In this document: positions 37,601 through 48,417 of the stretch, one piece after another
Position numbering within the stretch: position 1 is the first letter of the stretch
Layout: the number at the start of each line of letters is the position of its first letter
Origin: Acholeplasma equirhinis
GTDB taxonomy: Bacteria; Bacillota_I; Bacilli_A; Acholeplasmatales; Acholeplasmataceae
Length of the DNA: 64,000 nt
NCBI RefSeq assembly: GCF_017052655.1
Contig: NZ_JAFIDC010000001.1
Span: forward strand, 1,054,001 to 1,118,000
Reading direction: 5' to 3'
The notes under the pieces: generated by a model
What the model saw: only the letters and a program-made list of their open reading frames with translations
Databases searched by the model: none
What the model was told of the DNA's origin: nothing
Program-made: the position numbers and the translations under genes

Positions 37601-38843
37601 TAAGGTCAGTTGTTGCGAAACGACCACCATCAAGTGGAACCATCGGACGTAAATCTGGTGGGATGACAGGAATAACATCCATAACCATCCATTCAGGTTT
37701 ATTGTCTGATGCATTGAATGATTCAACAACTTCAAGTCTCTTAATGATACGATCGCGTTTTTGTTTAGACGCTGTCTTTAATCTTCTTCTTAATTGTTTA
37801 ACTTCTTTGTCTAAGTCTAACTCTTGAAGTAATTTTTTAACAGCTTCTGCACCAGTAAGTGCTGTAAATCTATTACCGTATTCTTCAACAAGCGCTGAAT
37901 AGTCTTGCTCTGTTAAGATTTGTTTCTTAGTTAATGGTGTGTTCGAACCTGGATCTGTAACAATATAAGCTGCATGGTAAACAACTTCTTCTAACGATTT
38001 TGCTTTAATACCTAAAAGGATTGCAAGGCGTGAAGGTGAGTTCTTTAAATACCAAGTGTGAACAACTGGAGCTTCTAAGTTAATGTGACCCATTCTTTCA
38101 CGACGTACTTTAGATTCAGTAATTTCAATACCACATTTTGGACAGATTTGACCTTTATTAACGGTTTGTTTCTTACCACATGCGCATTGATAATCTCTGG
38201 TTGGTCCAAAGATACGTTCATCGAATAATCCACCTGGTTCAGGTTTAGATGTACGATAGTTAATAGTTTCATGATTCACAACTTCACCATAAGACCAGTT
38301 TCTAATTTCTTCTGGAGAAGCTAATCTGATCTTGAAGTGTGTAAATGTTCTTGAACCATAACCTTTTCTAATAGGTTCTACATTAATATTAATTCTTGAT
38401 TCAACATCATCAACTAACACAACAGGAGCTACTTCTTCATGTTCACCATGTAGATGTTCAACTTCTGATAATGGTTCTTGTTGATAAAGTTCGAATAAGT
38501 CATTCATTTCCTTAAGTAGGAAATCATCTTTATCAAAGATATGATATAACGCATGGCGGTCATACTTTAATAAAGCTTCTAAGTCTCTAATACCAACAGT
38601 TTCTAAAACTGAAACTGCTTCAGAAGATAGTGATAAATCACTAACCTTTCTTGGTAATTTGTAAAAGACTAAAGTTGGTAAAACTTCTTCAAAAGAGTCG
38701 GATAGTAAAGATTGTAGTTCTTTAATATTGAACGTATTGAAATCTTCTAAACGGTCAATACCTGAGAGTTTTAATCTTTCTAAGGCCTTTTGGGAAAGTT
38801 TAAGTTGTTCTACTGGTAATGATAGAATTTCTTTGCTAGACAT
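34695..38843 (-). CDS. rpoC: RNA polymerase beta-prime subunit with two N-terminal alpha-CTD-like domains
   Basis: 1382 residues. The usual beta-prime sequence begins only near residue 170 ([20 protein letters not shown]), with the zinc cysteines in CACGK and CPKCG and the catalytic [12 protein letters not shown]. Before it lie two repeats of about 55 residues (8-63 and 66-120) that follow the alpha-subunit C-terminal pattern: [21 protein letters not shown] and [21 protein letters not shown], compared with [20 protein letters not shown]. An acidic linker (about 121-165) joins them. The ATG at 38843 has AAGGAGGG eight bases upstream and overlaps the rpoB stop as TAATG, so the extension is translated. 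No internal start precedes the core. Confidence 0.95.
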   Translation of the reverse strand: MSSKEILSLPVEQLKLSQKALERLKLSGIDRLEDFNTFNIKELQSLLSDSFEEVLPTLVFYKLPRKVSDLSLSSEAVSVLETVGIRDLEALLKYDRHALYHIFDKDDFLLKEMNDLFELYQQEPLSEVEHLHGEHEEVAPVVLVDDVESRININVEPIRKGYGSRTFTHFKIRLASPEEIRNWSYGEVVNHETINYRTSKPEPGGLFDERIFGPTRDYQCACGKKQTVNKGQICPKCGIEITESKVRRERMGHINLEAPVVHTWYLKNSPSRLAILLGIKAKSLEEVVYHAAYIVTDPGSNTPLTKKQILTEQDYSALVEEYGNRFTALTGAEAVKKLLQELDLDKEVKQLRRRLKTASKQKRDRIIKRLEVVESFNASDNKPEWMVMDVIPVIPPDLRPMVPLDGGRFATTDLNDLYRRILNRNNRLKKQKEQNAPRLITKNEKRMLQEAVDALFDNAKRGKKAAVERNRHLKSLSDLLRGKQGRFRQNLLGKRVDYSGRSVIIVGPDLEMYQCGIPREMALILFKPFILRELQIMTGAEKKNANAKYEKRDEDTWKALEKVVREHPVLLNRAPTLHRLGIQAFEPKLIDGKAIRLHPLVTPAFNADFDGDQMAVHVPLSPEAQAEARLLMLASNNILNPKDGKPVVTPSQDMVLGNYYLTIEERLDRQFTDAAKQARHDELHRNEGKFFASIEEAKLAYEHKEITLHTRIILRPETVKHTFTAEQMNMYLVTTLGKLIFNSILPETFPYVNEPTSKNLEVQTPDVYFIKKGENPKEALKSIPSPEPFKKKFLSLVIARVFKLFHISETSKMLDKLKDLGFKYSTVAGITISFADINVYSKKKALIDDTEEQVNQIEEWYEDGLLTESERKKLVIDKWTEVRSKIQSGLMSEFDKDNNIFMMSDSGARGNVSNFTQLVGMRGLMSNPKGETIEVPVQSSFREGLTVSEFFISTHGARKGSTDTALKTAESGYLTRRLVDVSQDVIIVEDDCGSEHGIYVEAIKDESGKEVVSLHDRIHGRFSAKDIINPNTGEVLVKRNELITDEIGYEIVKAGFEKVEIRSVLSCNSKHGICAKDYGINLATNQYVEVGEAVGVVAAQSIGEPGTQLTMRTFHTGGVASGADITQGLPRIQELFEARNPKGKAIISEVSGKVKEVSRKGGSYIITVLDEASKNQDESSKEHKYTLDPNVESLVKKGDKIKAGQKLSAGSINPKELLRATDVEAASKYILAEVQKVYRAQGVEISDKHVEVIIRQMLRRIVVVVEGDTELLPGTEVSIAEFMHANKQAMEKRGRLAVGRPILLGITRASLRSDSFLSAASFQETTRILTDAAIKGKRDELHGLKENVIIGGLIPAGTGVLQEKDFFYDKPAQIIEEYEELD

Positions 38844-41800
38844 TATCTAAACCCTCCTTTGTTTAAGCCTTTCGTAGTGTCAACTAAGCTCTTAGTCGCT
38901 TCGTTTTCACCAGTTGTTGCATCAACTAATTCAACATATAATCCTAAAGCTTGTAATTCACGAGTTAATACTCGGAATGATTCAGGAATTGATGCTTTTG
39001 GAATTGGTTGACCGTGAGTGATTGCATAGTATACTTTATTTCTACCAAGCATATCATCTGATTTAACAGTTAACATTTCTTGTAATGTATGTGCAGCACC
39101 ATAAGCATATAATGCCCAAACTTCCATTTCCCCGAAACGTTGACCACCATTTTGAGCTTTACCACCCATTGGTTGTTGCGTTACTAAAGTATATGGACCG
39201 ACGTTTCTAGCATGAAGTTTATCGTCAACCATGTGTGACAGTTTGATCATATACATGACACCAACTGAAATACGGTTTTGATAAGCCTCACCAGTACGTC
39301 CATCATAAAGTGTTGTTTTACCGTCTGGTTCAATACCAGCATCCTTCATGATTTCTTTTAAGTCTTCGTCAGTAACACCATCGAAGACTGGTGTTGCAAC
39401 TTTGATACCTAAGCGTTTAGCTGAGATACCTAAGTGAATTTCTAAGATTTGTCCGATGTTCATACGAGATGGAACCCCTAATGGGTTTAACATGATGTCA
39501 ACTGGTGTACCATCTGCTAAGTATGGCATATCTTCTCTTGGTAAGATTTTAGAGATAACCCCTTTATTACCATGGCGACCTGCCATTTTGTCCCCTTCAG
39601 TAATCTTACGTTTCTTAGCGATATAAACACGAATTTGTTCATTTACGCCTGGAGGTAATTGATCTCCATTTTTCTTACTGAAATATTGAACAGATTGAAC
39701 AACACCACCGCCACCGTGTGGTACGCGTAGTGATGAATCACGGAATTCTTTTGCTTTATCTCCAATAACTGCATGGATAAGTTTTTCTTGTGGTGTTGGT
39801 TCAAATGCACCTTTTGGTGTAATCTTTCCAACTAAGATATCGCCTTCTTTTACTTCAGAACCAGGTACGATAATACCGCGTTCATCTAAGTATTTAACAG
39901 CTTCTTGTCCAACGTTTGGAATTTCTCTTGTAATTTCTTCTTTACCATTTGATTGTTTTAAATCACGTGTTTCAATTTCATATTCATCGATATGGATTGA
40001 AGTATACACGTCATTTTTAACTAAGTCTTCGCACATAATAACGGCGTCTTCATAGTTATAACCTTCCCAAGTCATGAAGGCAACAGTAACGTTACGACCA
40101 AGGGCAAGTTCACCTTTATCAGTAGATGGACCATCAGCGATAACATCGCCTTTATCAATCCACTCACCTTGTGCAACGATTGGTCTTTGTAAGATTAATG
40201 TGTCTTGGTTTGATCTTAAGAATTGGATTAATTCATAAGTTTCATTTTCACCTAGACCATAATCATATAATTTCTTAGCAATTGCGTAATTAAATTCACC
40301 ACCAACTGTATAAATTGGTTGACCAGCTACTTTAATATCTTCAATTGGTTCTTTAGTAATAATAATTTTCTTAGCATCAACATAAGTTACATAACCTGAT
40401 GTTTGAGCAACAACTACAGCACCTGAGTCTTTAGCAGCACGGTATTCAATACCAGTACCTACGATTGGTGATGTTGGTTGTAAAAGTGGCACTGCTTGAC
40501 GTTGCATGTTCGCACCCATTAAGGCACGTGATGCGTCGTCGTGTTCTAGGAACGGAATTGATGCAGTCGCAACAGATACTAACTGTTTAGGGCTGACGTC
40601 CATGTAAGTAACATTGCTTGCATCAAAGATCGCAGTTTCACCGTTAGATCTTGCAATCACGCGGTTTTCAATGAATGTACCGTCTTCATTAACTGGTGAA
40701 GCTGCAGACGCAATAACTTGATCTTGTTCTTCGTTTGCAGTTAGGTATACATATTCTTGCGTAACCATTGGTTCACCTTTTTCATTCTTAACAACTTTTA
40801 AGAATGGTGTTTGGATGAATCCATATTTGTCAACTTTAGCGTATGTTGCAAGTGATGAGATTAAACCGATTGATGGACCTTCTGGTGTTTCAATTGGACA
40901 TAGACGACCATAGTGTGAGTTGTGGACGTCACGGACTTCAACGCCGGCACGGTCTCTTGCGATACCACCCGTACCTAATGCTGATACTCTACGTTTTTGA
41001 GTTAATTCAGCAAGTGGGTTGATTTGATCCATGAATTGTGACAATTGAGATGAACCAAAGAAAGTCTTAATCGCACCAACAAGTGGTGTCATATTCATAA
41101 TGTTTGAAGGAGTTGCATCAGCAAAGTTTGTTGTAGACATTTTGTCTTTGATGTTCTTCTCAGCTCTTGCTAAACCAATTCTGAATTGGTTCTTTAAGAG
41201 TTCGCCGATTAAACGTAAACGACGGTTACCTAAGTGGTCGATGTCATCAATAGCACCTAAACCATCATAAAGGTTTAAGTAGTAAGAGATTGCTGCAACA
41301 ATATCTGATAAGACGATATGTTCTTTGTTTTCTGTTTGGTCATTACCAATTAAACGAATCACTGATGATTTATCACCATTGTCATCGTAAACATAAACAT
41401 CAAGAATTTCAGCGTAAACGCCACGTCTTGTTGATTCTTTCTTATAGATGTCTTCATTTAAGAAATATTTAATAACTTTTTCATCGATTGAATGTCTATT
41501 CTTGCGTAATGTAGATAAGACTTCATCAGTGATTGGTTCATTTTTCTTAACTAAAACTTCACCTGTTTTTAAGTTTGCAATATTTTCTTTAGCATATAGC
41601 ATGTCACCACCATCTGGTAATGTAACAGCTAAGATTTCTTCTGGAGTTTCATTTTCTAATGAATCTTCTTTAGCGATAACTTCGCGACGGAATGAATCAC
41701 GGTTTTGAGCGAGTAGATCAACGATATCTTTAGTGATTTCAGTATCTTTTTTGATAACTGTACCATCAGCAAGTAAGATATCTTGAGCTAAGAATGTACC

Positions 41801-42661
41801 TTGAGCACGCGCTAACACGTCAAGTTTTTTGTTGAATTTATAACGTCCAACAGCTGCAAGATCATATCTTCTACGATCGAATAGTCTTAAACGGATGAAT
41901 TCACGTGCAGCATCTGCTGGCACTTTTTCACCTTGGCGTAATTTAGCATATAAATCAATAACTGCATCATTTGGAGATTTAGCTTCATCTTTTTCAAATG
42001 TAGATGAAATTAAACTTGATTTACCAAATGTTTCTTCAATTTCTTTTTTAGTTGTAAATCCTAATGCTCTAATGAAAGTAGTCATTGGGACTTTTTTAGA
42101 TCTGTCTAATTTTGCATAGAGAATCTCTTTGGAGCCTTGTTCAAATTCAATCCAAGCACCACGTGTTGGAATGATTTGTGCTGCATATTTAATCGCGTTA
42201 ATTTTTTTATCAAGTTCAGAAGTATAATAAACACCACTTGAACGGACGATTTGAGATACCACAACACGTTCAGCACCATTAATAATGAATGTACCTGATG
42301 GAGTCATCATTGGTAAGTCACACATTAATACAGATGACTCACGTACCTCACCGGTAATCGCATTTTCAAGTTTCACACGAGCAGATAATTGTCTTGAGAA
42401 ATTAAGATCGCGACGTTTTGCGTCTCCGATTGAATATTTTGGTTCAGCTAAAGAGCTTTCTTCAAAATAAAGCTTTAAATCCCCATTATGACCTTCAATT
42501 GGGGAAATATCTTTTAATAACTCATTGATACCTGTTTCGATGAACTCTTGAAATGATGTGGTTTGGATCTCGATAAGATTTGGTAATTCTACCTGATGTA
42601 ACATTTTTGAGTAGTTACGACGCTCTGCTTTTTTTCCGTATGGAACGGTTTTATATCCCAT
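38843..42661 (-). CDS. rpoB: RNA polymerase beta subunit
   Basis: 1272 residues with the normal beta start region ([19 protein letters not shown]) and conserved blocks through [28 protein letters not shown]. The rifampicin pocket reads [18 protein letters not shown]: the position equal to E. coli His526 is Gln (residue 555, codon 40997-40999), and Asn518 is Ile. An enlarged central region (about residues 285-400) contains a repeated motif ([15 protein letters not shown].., [16 protein letters not shown]..). It has its own promoter and is translationally coupled to rpoC. Confidence 0.98.
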   Translation of the reverse strand: MGYKTVPYGKKAERRNYSKMLHQVELPNLIEIQTTSFQEFIETGINELLKDISPIEGHNGDLKLYFEESSLAEPKYSIGDAKRRDLNFSRQLSARVKLENAITGEVRESSVLMCDLPMMTPSGTFIINGAERVVVSQIVRSSGVYYTSELDKKINAIKYAAQIIPTRGAWIEFEQGSKEILYAKLDRSKKVPMTTFIRALGFTTKKEIEETFGKSSLISSTFEKDEAKSPNDAVIDLYAKLRQGEKVPADAAREFIRLRLFDRRRYDLAAVGRYKFNKKLDVLARAQGTFLAQDILLADGTVIKKDTEITKDIVDLLAQNRDSFRREVIAKEDSLENETPEEILAVTLPDGGDMLYAKENIANLKTGEVLVKKNEPITDEVLSTLRKNRHSIDEKVIKYFLNEDIYKKESTRRGVYAEILDVYVYDDNGDKSSVIRLIGNDQTENKEHIVLSDIVAAISYYLNLYDGLGAIDDIDHLGNRRLRLIGELLKNQFRIGLARAEKNIKDKMSTTNFADATPSNIMNMTPLVGAIKTFFGSSQLSQFMDQINPLAELTQKRRVSALGTGGIARDRAGVEVRDVHNSHYGRLCPIETPEGPSIGLISSLATYAKVDKYGFIQTPFLKVVKNEKGEPMVTQEYVYLTANEEQDQVIASAASPVNEDGTFIENRVIARSNGETAIFDASNVTYMDVSPKQLVSVATASIPFLEHDDASRALMGANMQRQAVPLLQPTSPIVGTGIEYRAAKDSGAVVVAQTSGYVTYVDAKKIIITKEPIEDIKVAGQPIYTVGGEFNYAIAKKLYDYGLGENETYELIQFLRSNQDTLILQRPIVAQGEWIDKGDVIADGPSTDKGELALGRNVTVAFMTWEGYNYEDAVIMCEDLVKNDVYTSIHIDEYEIETRDLKQSNGKEEITREIPNVGQEAVKYLDERGIIVPGSEVKEGDILVGKITPKGAFEPTPQEKLIHAVIGDKAKEFRDSSLRVPHGGGGVVQSVQYFSKKNGDQLPPGVNEQIRVYIAKKRKITEGDKMAGRHGNKGVISKILPREDMPYLADGTPVDIMLNPLGVPSRMNIGQILEIHLGISAKRLGIKVATPVFDGVTDEDLKEIMKDAGIEPDGKTTLYDGRTGEAYQNRISVGVMYMIKLSHMVDDKLHARNVGPYTLVTQQPMGGKAQNGGQRFGEMEVWALYAYGAAHTLQEMLTVKSDDMLGRNKVYYAITHGQPIPKASIPESFRVLTRELQALGLYVELVDATTGENEATKSLVDTTKGLNKGGFR

Positions 42662-42753
42662 GAATTCACACTCCTATCGTTCTTTAAGGGAACATTTTTA
42701 ACCACTTTATATATTAAAATATATATAAAGAGACCATTTCTATGCATTTTATA

Positions 42754-42783
42754 ATTTTACCACAAATTTCTAAATGTAGTCAA
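42754..42783 (-). promoter_or_regulatory. Promoter of rpoBC
   Basis: Minus strand TTGACT (42778-42783), 18-base spacer, TAAAAT (42754-42759) with TG just upstream. The leader holds an AT-rich hairpin CTTTATATAT/ATATATAAAG (about 42704-42731). Confidence 0.68.
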
Positions 42784-42801
42784 TAAGAAAATGAAATACT
42801 G

Positions 42802-43392
42802 TTATTTTATCGCTTGAATAACATAAAATCCTTTATCTTTAGTGTGTACAAGCACTTCACGATAAATTGTCTTTAAATAATCAATGGTTGACTTCGCACC
42901 TTGCTGTTTTCTTACAACAATCCAAAGACTACCTTCATTATTTAAATGTTTGTATGCATCAGCGTATAAAGTGTAGATGACTTTCTTACCTGCTCTGATT
43001 GGTGGATTCGACATAATTAAATCAAACGAATCTTCAATTTGAGTGAAAAGATCAGAGGCTAAAATATTTGCTTCAACTTTGTTAGCCAAAGCGTTCTTTT
43101 TAGCTAACTCTACTGCTCTTAAATTGACATCTGACATTGTGAGTTTTAAGCTTGGATATTGTTTCTTTAAAACAATCCCCATCACGCCAACACCACATCC
43201 CATGTCTAAAAGTGAGGTTGTTTTTTCATCAATTTGGATTGCTTCAATTAGTGTTTTAGAACCATAATCTAACCCATCTCTCGAGAAGACACCTTTATCT
43301 GTGGTAAGCTTTAAATTCATCCCAAATAAAGTGAGGTTGTACGTAGATTCTTGATGGTCTAATTTATCATCATTAATGAAATAATGACTCAT
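42802..43392 (-). CDS. RsmC-like rRNA guanine-N2 methyltransferase (YbxB type)
   Basis: About 196 residues from the ATG at 43392, which follows AAGGAGGT; the longer frame would run back through the rplL terminator. SLLDMGCGVGVMGIVL is the SAM-binding motif and FDLIMSNPPIRAG the NPPF/Y-type catalytic loop. YbxB lies between rplL and rpoB in Bacillus, as here. It is a single-domain relative of RsmC/RsmD; the target base is inferred from family. Confidence 0.88.
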   Translation of the reverse strand: MSHYFINDDKLDHQESTYNLTLFGMNLKLTTDKGVFSRDGLDYGSKTLIEAIQIDEKTTSLLDMGCGVGVMGIVLKKQYPSLKLTMSDVNLRAVELAKKNALANKVEANILASDLFTQIEDSFDLIMSNPPIRAGKKVIYTLYADAYKHLNNEGSLWIVVRKQQGAKSTIDYLKTIYREVLVHTKDKGFYVIQAIK

Positions 43393-43415
43393 CTTTACCT
43401 CCTTATAAGATGTGA

Positions 43416-43445
43416 AAAAACCCAAGGGGGTTCCCTCAGGTTTTT
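43416..43445 (-). terminator. Terminator after rplL
   Basis: AACC-T-GAGGG/CCCTT-GGTT stem followed by TTTTTT on the minus strand. It may partly reduce read-through into the methyltransferase gene. Confidence 0.75.
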
Positions 43446-43466
43446 CACTCATGTTCGTTTTAGAAA

Positions 43467-43838
43467 TTAAACGATTGCAACTGTTGCACCAGCAGCTTCG
43501 AAGTCAGCCTTAATTTTTTCAGCTTCATCTTTCTTAGCTTTTTCTTTGATAACAGCATCAGCTGTTTCAACTAAAGCCTTAGCTTCTACTAAGCCTAAGC
43601 CTGTAACTGCGCGCATAACTTTGATAACTTCAATCTTCTTATCACCGAATGATTTTAAGATTACGTTGAATTCAGTTTTTTCTTCTACAGCGGCTGCAGC
43701 AGCTGGAGCTGCTGAAACTGCAACTGCAGTTGGGTCGATACCAAATTCTTCTTTTAAGCCATCAACTAATTCTTTGATTTCTAATAAAGACATTTCTTTT
43801 AAAGCTTCAACGAAAGCTTGTTTAGTTAATTTTGCCAT
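43467..43838 (-). CDS. rplL: 50S ribosomal protein L7/L12
   Basis: A 123-residue stalk protein. An N-terminal dimerisation part ([25 protein letters not shown]), an alanine-rich hinge ([14 protein letters not shown]) and the C-terminal factor-binding domain ([24 protein letters not shown]) are all present. It recruits translational GTPases to the ribosome. Confidence 0.98.
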   Translation of the reverse strand: MAKLTKQAFVEALKEMSLLEIKELVDGLKEEFGIDPTAVAVSAAPAAAAAVEEKTEFNVILKSFGDKKIEVIKVMRAVTGLGLVEAKALVETADAVIKEKAKKDEAEKIKADFEAAGATVAIV

Positions 43839-43868
43839 ATTTTTAATTCTCCTTTGATTGATTTCTTA

Positions 43869-44357
43869 TTAATTTGAACCTTCAGCAAGCATATTTAAAC
43901 CTACTGATAATTCTTTTACTGGCATTAATAATCCAGCCGCTAATTGTGTTAATAAAGTTTCTCTTGATGGTAGGTTTGCAAGTGCATTAATGCCTGCTGA
44001 ACCAACAACTTCACCTTCAATAACACCTGATTTAATCACTACAGTTTTATTCTTCTTAGCAAAGTCTGCAATGCTCTTAGCTGGTGCAACAACATCTTCA
44101 TATGAGATAGCTACTGCTAATGGTCCAACTAACGACTCTGTTAATTGATTAAAACCTGCGATTTCAGCGGCACGACGTGTAATATTGTTTTTGTAAACTT
44201 TGACTTCAATATTTTGTTTATGAAGATCAATTCTTAAAGTTGTTAAGTCTGCTACAGATAAGCCTTTGTATTCAAAGACTACTACAGTTTTAGCTGATTT
44301 GAATTTCTCAACTAAAGTTTCGACTTCTTGAACTTTTTTAGCAATGATTTTGTTCAT
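43869..44357 (-). CDS. rplJ: 50S ribosomal protein L10
   Basis: A 162-residue L10, the stalk base that carries L7/L12 dimers. It opens with KKVQEVETLVEKFKSAKTVVVFEYKGLSVADLTTLR, typical of L10. It is preceded by an L10 leader RNA through which L10-L12 complexes are known to repress the operon. Confidence 0.97.
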   Translation of the reverse strand: MNKIIAKKVQEVETLVEKFKSAKTVVVFEYKGLSVADLTTLRIDLHKQNIEVKVYKNNITRRAAEIAGFNQLTESLVGPLAVAISYEDVVAPAKSIADFAKKNKTVVIKSGVIEGEVVGSAGINALANLPSRETLLTQLAAGLLMPVKELSVGLNMLAEGSN

Positions 44358-44374
44358 TTTGTGCCTCCTTTGTA

Positions 44375-44540
44375 AGGTGTATACTTTTTGATTTTATTTC
44401 GGTTAAAAAATAAAATCCCTCTTTTGAATATCCATAAGACATAAAAGAGAGAAAATAAGTTCCAGGTTTATTTTTCCTCGGTAGCAGATTAAGATCTTGC
44501 GATCGGCTACTGTCTTAGGTCAATATTTAATTTAAGTTAA
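44375..44540 (-). promoter_or_regulatory. L10 leader RNA of the rplJL operon
   Basis: The leader contains GACAGTAGCCGATCG...TCTGCTACCGAGG, matching the kink-turn-bearing L10-binding region upstream of rplJ in Firmicutes, then a second hairpin AGAGGGATTTTATTTTTTAACC that can act as terminator or attenuator. Confidence 0.75.
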
Positions 44541-44558
44541 TTTCTAAGTTGCGAATAA

Positions 44559-45251
44559 TTAGTTTTTGATTTTGTTTTCATCAACATGGATACCAGGTCC
44601 CATTGTTGTGGAAACAGTAATGTTTTTGATGTAAGTACCCTTAACAGTTGCTGGCTTAATACGCATTAATTGGTTGTATAAAGCTAACATGTTTTCGTGT
44701 AACTTAGCTGCATCGAATGAAGTTTTACCGATTGGGGCATGAATGTTACCAACTTTATCAGTACGGTATTCAATCTTACCTGCTTTGATTTCTTGTACAG
44801 CTTTAGCAACATCTAATGTGACAGTTCCGGTTTTAGGGTTTGGCATTAATCCTTTAGGACCAAGCACACGACCTAATTTACCTAGTTGAGCCATCATATC
44901 TGGAGTTGCAACCATAACGTCGAAATCTAACCAACCACCTGAGATCTTTTCGATTAACTCAGTATCACCAGCCGCATCTGCACCAGCTGCTAAAGCTTCT
45001 TTAGCTTTATCAGATTTTGCAACAACGATAACCTTAACTGATTTACCAGTACCATGAGGTAAGCTAATAGCACCTCTTAAGTTTTGGTCAGCTTTTCTTG
45101 GGTCAACGTTTAAGCGGAAGGCAACTTCAACGGTAGCATCAAACTTAGTAACTGAAGTTTTCTTAGCTAATTCAGTAGCTTCTAAACCACTGTATTTAAC
45201 TGTCTTATCGACTAACTTAGCAGCTTCTAAGTATCTCTTTCCTTTTTTCAT
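44559..45251 (-). CDS. rplA: 50S ribosomal protein L1
   Basis: A 230-residue L1, the mobile L1-stalk protein at the E site. [30 protein letters not shown] and [19 protein letters not shown] are signature segments. It follows rplK by 67 bases. Confidence 0.98.
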   Translation of the reverse strand: MKKGKRYLEAAKLVDKTVKYSGLEATELAKKTSVTKFDATVEVAFRLNVDPRKADQNLRGAISLPHGTGKSVKVIVVAKSDKAKEALAAGADAAGDTELIEKISGGWLDFDVMVATPDMMAQLGKLGRVLGPKGLMPNPKTGTVTLDVAKAVQEIKAGKIEYRTDKVGNIHAPIGKTSFDAAKLHENMLALYNQLMRIKPATVKGTYIKNITVSTTMGPGIHVDENKIKN

Positions 45252-45318
45252 ATGTTCCTCCTAAATGTGGTATAACGGGATTTCCTCCCACAATTTAGAA
45301 AAGTCTTAACTTTCTAAA

Positions 45319-45747
45319 TTATTCTGCAATGACGATACCCATTTGCTTTGCAGTACCCGCAATAATATTCATTGCTGCTTCGACTGTGTATGCATTTAAG
45401 TCAGGCATCTTCATCTTTGCGATTTCTTCTAACTGAGCTTTAGTGATTGTAGCGACTTTATCTTTCTTAGCGTTTTTAGCGCCTGATTGTAAGCCAGCTG
45501 CTTTCTTAAGTAAGTCAGAAGCTGGTGGTGTTTTTGTAACAATTGAGAATGTTCTGTCTTCATAGACTGAAATCACAACTGGTACGATATAACCAACCAT
45601 GTTTTGTGTCATGTCGTTAAACATTTTGACAAATTGAGGAATATTAACTTGAGCTTGACCTAGTGCTGGACCAACTGGTGGCGCTGGAGTTGCTTTTCCT
45701 GCAGGAATTTGTAGCTTAACTTGTTTGACAACTTTTTTCTCTGCCAT
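45319..45747 (-). CDS. rplK: 50S ribosomal protein L11
   Basis: A 142-residue L11, part of the GTPase-associated centre. The start is [11 protein letters not shown] at 45747 after AGGAGGT; the open frame extends farther but those residues are not L11. [25 protein letters not shown] is the conserved N-domain. In most Firmicutes nusG lies just upstream; here about 15.5 kb of other genes intervene, and a strong promoter has been placed (or kept) directly before rplK. Confidence 0.97.
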   Translation of the reverse strand: MAEKKVVKQVKLQIPAGKATPAPPVGPALGQAQVNIPQFVKMFNDMTQNMVGYIVPVVISVYEDRTFSIVTKTPPASDLLKKAAGLQSGAKNAKKDKVATITKAQLEEIAKMKMPDLNAYTVEAAMNIIAGTAKQMGIVIAE

Positions 45748-45823
45748 AACACGACCTCCTTCTTCTAATAAGTATGTGGTACGAATCAAATTCTTCCACT
45801 CTGGTGTGTTTACACGCGTTATT

Positions 45824-45852
45824 ATTCTATCATTAATGATAGTGAGTGTCAA
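45824..45852 (-). promoter_or_regulatory. Strong rplK promoter with a 16-bp palindrome
   Basis: Minus strand TTGACA (45847-45852), 17-base spacer, TAGAAT (45824-45829). A perfect palindrome CTATCATTAATGATAG (45827-45842) covers the spacer and part of the -10, a likely operator. Confidence 0.82.
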
Positions 45853-45981
45853 TCATTTTTTTGACTAAAATTCTTTCACACAATTGCCTGTTTTAACAAT
45901 CGGGTGACTTGGTTACCCAAAGGTGCCTTCTTCCTTATGAATCACATAATTGATATAATGAAGTAAAGGAGAAAAAACTCT

Positions 45982-46824
45982 ATGGAAAACTTTCATTCAA
46001 ATGATATTATGCATATCAAAACCGTTACAATAATGGTCAAAGATATTAACCGCTCTTTAGCATTCTACCAAAACAGTTTAGGCTTAAAACTTATATCTAA
46101 ACAAGACAATTTATATACCTTAGGAACCTTTCAAGATCAACCACTCGTACACTTAATTTATAATCCGCTAGCAAGACCTAAAATGCGTACAACAGGACTC
46201 TATCATTTCGCAATTTTATTACCTAATAGGGCTTACCTAGGCCAAATTATTCAGCATTTCATTCATACAAGACAACCTGTTACTGGTGGTGCTGACCACG
46301 GTATAAGTGAAGCTTTATATTTAGACGATCCAGATGGTAATGGTATTGAAATCTATGCCGATAGAAAAGCATCTGATTGGCCACCATTTGACCAAGCAGT
46401 CAATGCACCGATGGATTATGAAGACTTAATTAAAAATCAAGTGAGAGAACCTTTCAAAAAAATTCCAGAAGGCACAATTATGGGACATCTGCATTTACAT
46501 GTTTCTAATATAAATAAAGGTATTCGTTTTTTTGAAGGTGTCCTTGGGTTCCAAGAAACAATGTCTTATGGACCAGCAGCACACTTCTCAAGTGATGCTG
46601 GATATCACCATCATTTAGGATTTAACGTATGGAATGGTTTAAATATTCCAAACAACCCTGATGATGTCGTTGGTTTAAAAGCGTATGAACTTTTTGTTCC
46701 AAAAGCTAGATTTGAAACTTTCAAAGAAAATTTAAAGAAAAATCTTTATGATCTTAAAGAAGATAAAGATGGTTTATATTTAATTGACATTAATAATGTC
46801 AAGATTACAGTAAAAATGGACTAA
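45982..46824 (+). CDS. Catechol-2,3-dioxygenase-like VOC protein (CatE type)
   Basis: 280 residues with two VOC domains. Conserved segments match CatE-like extradiol dioxygenases: TGLYHFAILLPNR, GGADHGISEALYLDDPDGNGIEIYADR, GHLHLHVSNINKGIRFFEGVLGF and GYHHHLGFNVWNG, which supply the metal-binding histidines. Catechol cleavage is the annotated function of relatives, but the mollicute substrate is unknown. It is the first gene of the island on the rplK side and one of the few on the plus strand. The ATG at 45982 is preceded by AAAGGAG. Confidence 0.85.
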   Translation: MENFHSNDIMHIKTVTIMVKDINRSLAFYQNSLGLKLISKQDNLYTLGTFQDQPLVHLIYNPLARPKMRTTGLYHFAILLPNRAYLGQIIQHFIHTRQPVTGGADHGISEALYLDDPDGNGIEIYADRKASDWPPFDQAVNAPMDYEDLIKNQVREPFKKIPEGTIMGHLHLHVSNINKGIRFFEGVLGFQETMSYGPAAHFSSDAGYHHHLGFNVWNGLNIPNNPDDVVGLKAYELFVPKARFETFKENLKKNLYDLKEDKDGLYLIDINNVKITVKMD

Positions 46825-46836
46825 GAAATTAGTCCA

Positions 46837-48213
46837 TTATTTTTTGATTGATATGAATCCCAAATATGTAATTGATTTAGAAGTACCATCTTGATTTTGG
46901 ATTTTACCTTCAAATCGATAGGTTAGAATAATGTTATCTCTTGCTGAATTTTCTTGGAATGTTCGAATGATGTACTCAACTTTGATGGTTAAGATACCAC
47001 CCTCAAATACATAATCAGTATCTTTAATACCATTACCTGATACCGATACAAATTCTGCCCCAAATAAATCAAATCCAAAGACAATATCATCATGGAAATT
47101 TGTTTTTATATTTTTATCAGAGTATATGTATGGTTTTTCATCATCTGATAAATTAATAGTGATTGTGTGTTGACCTGCATTTGTTTGTAATTCAAATGTG
47201 AACACACTTTGTTTATCCATTTTTTGGATACTCTTTAATATATTTAAATATTCTGATTTTAAATAAACTGTATTTTCTAAAATATATAAATATTTTGTAT
47301 CAACAGCTTCTTTTTTAATCTCTTCTGTTTCTTCATCTTCAATTAATCGATAAAACTCAAATTGATTTACAGAACGCATATAATACGTAAAGAGTGGTAA
47401 ATCAAAGTGTGAGAATAGACTATAGGTATAACTATGTGAAGTTTGAATTAGATCATTTTCATCAATAATGATATTAAGCATTTCTGAGAACTCAGAATCG
47501 ATATAAGTATCGCTCATCGATTTAATACGGATTGCATATTCTCCTGGTGTAAAAAGTGGTACAATTTGAGTTCTTGTATCGTATTCAACACCATTGATTT
47601 CAATGATATGATAGCTTGCATTTGGATCTTTAAGATAAGTTAATACACCATTCACCACATTAATTAAAGTTGGTGGATTTAAATATCGATACTTTAATTC
47701 AACAAGTTCACTATAATCTGAATCAATATAAACACTTGAAACTGCTTTAATTCTTACCATATATGTTCCAGGTTCTAGTTTTGGTAAATCATCCGTTTCA
47801 GAGTTATATTCAACACCATCAATTTCAATCACGAAACTATCTGCATCAGGATCACCTGAATAAATAATTTCATTGCCATCTAATTCAATATCTGTTGGAA
47901 CTGATAAATATTTAACAGTGACCTTAACCATATCTGAAAAAAGCGAATCTAAATATCCTTCACCTACTGCTTTGACTCTTACATTGTAGATTCCTTCTTC
48001 GGTCAATTCTAAGAAAGGTTCTTCTGTTTCAATGTTTATACCATTTGCATTAAAAATGTATTTATCTGCATTATAAATCGCTCCAAAAGAGATCGTATTT
48101 TTATAAACTGTTAAACCAATTGGTTTATCAAGTCTATCCAATCCGACACCTCTTGAACATGCAGAAAGTATGAGTGTAAATAGTAAAACTATAATTAAAA
48201 GTGATCGCTTCAT
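46837..48213 (-). CDS. Surface lipoprotein with three fibronectin III-like repeats
   Basis: About 458 residues from the ATG after GGGAG. The signal ends in lipobox LSAC (near residue 18). Three repeats of about 75 residues follow (up to residue 245), each containing an EINGVEY- or FNANGIN-like strand and ending SLFSDMVKVTVKYL, SDYSELVELKYRYL or SEFSEMLNIII, the layout of Ig/FN3-like domains. The last 200 residues are of unknown fold. A surface binding role is likely, but the ligand is unknown. It converges with catE, 12 bases apart. Confidence 0.75.
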   Translation of the reverse strand: MKRSLLIIVLLFTLILSACSRGVGLDRLDKPIGLTVYKNTISFGAIYNADKYIFNANGINIETEEPFLELTEEGIYNVRVKAVGEGYLDSLFSDMVKVTVKYLSVPTDIELDGNEIIYSGDPDADSFVIEIDGVEYNSETDDLPKLEPGTYMVRIKAVSSVYIDSDYSELVELKYRYLNPPTLINVVNGVLTYLKDPNASYHIIEINGVEYDTRTQIVPLFTPGEYAIRIKSMSDTYIDSEFSEMLNIIIDENDLIQTSHSYTYSLFSHFDLPLFTYYMRSVNQFEFYRLIEDEETEEIKKEAVDTKYLYILENTVYLKSEYLNILKSIQKMDKQSVFTFELQTNAGQHTITINLSDDEKPYIYSDKNIKTNFHDDIVFGFDLFGAEFVSVSGNGIKDTDYVFEGGILTIKVEYIIRTFQENSARDNIILTYRFEGKIQNQDGTSKSITYLGFISIKK

Positions 48214-48373
48214 AAGATCTCCCATTTTATGATACTCATATTATAACATTTTTTCGAATTGGAAATATTTAAATTGTAAGTGTTTTCTTTAAGAAAAAAA
48301 ACAAATAATCTTCAATTTCAATAAATTTGGTGTTTTCAATATATAAAACTCTTAATAAAGCCATTTATAAGTA

Positions 48374-48403
48374 AAAAGACCTCATCTTAGTGAAGGGTCT
48401 TTT
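48374..48403 (-). terminator. Terminator of the endonuclease I lipoprotein gene
   Basis: AAAAGACC/GGTCTTTT stem with a 14-base loop, followed by T on the minus strand. The remaining gap 48214-48373 is AT-rich and shows no gene. Confidence 0.72.
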
Positions 48404-48417
48404 ATTTAATACATTCT

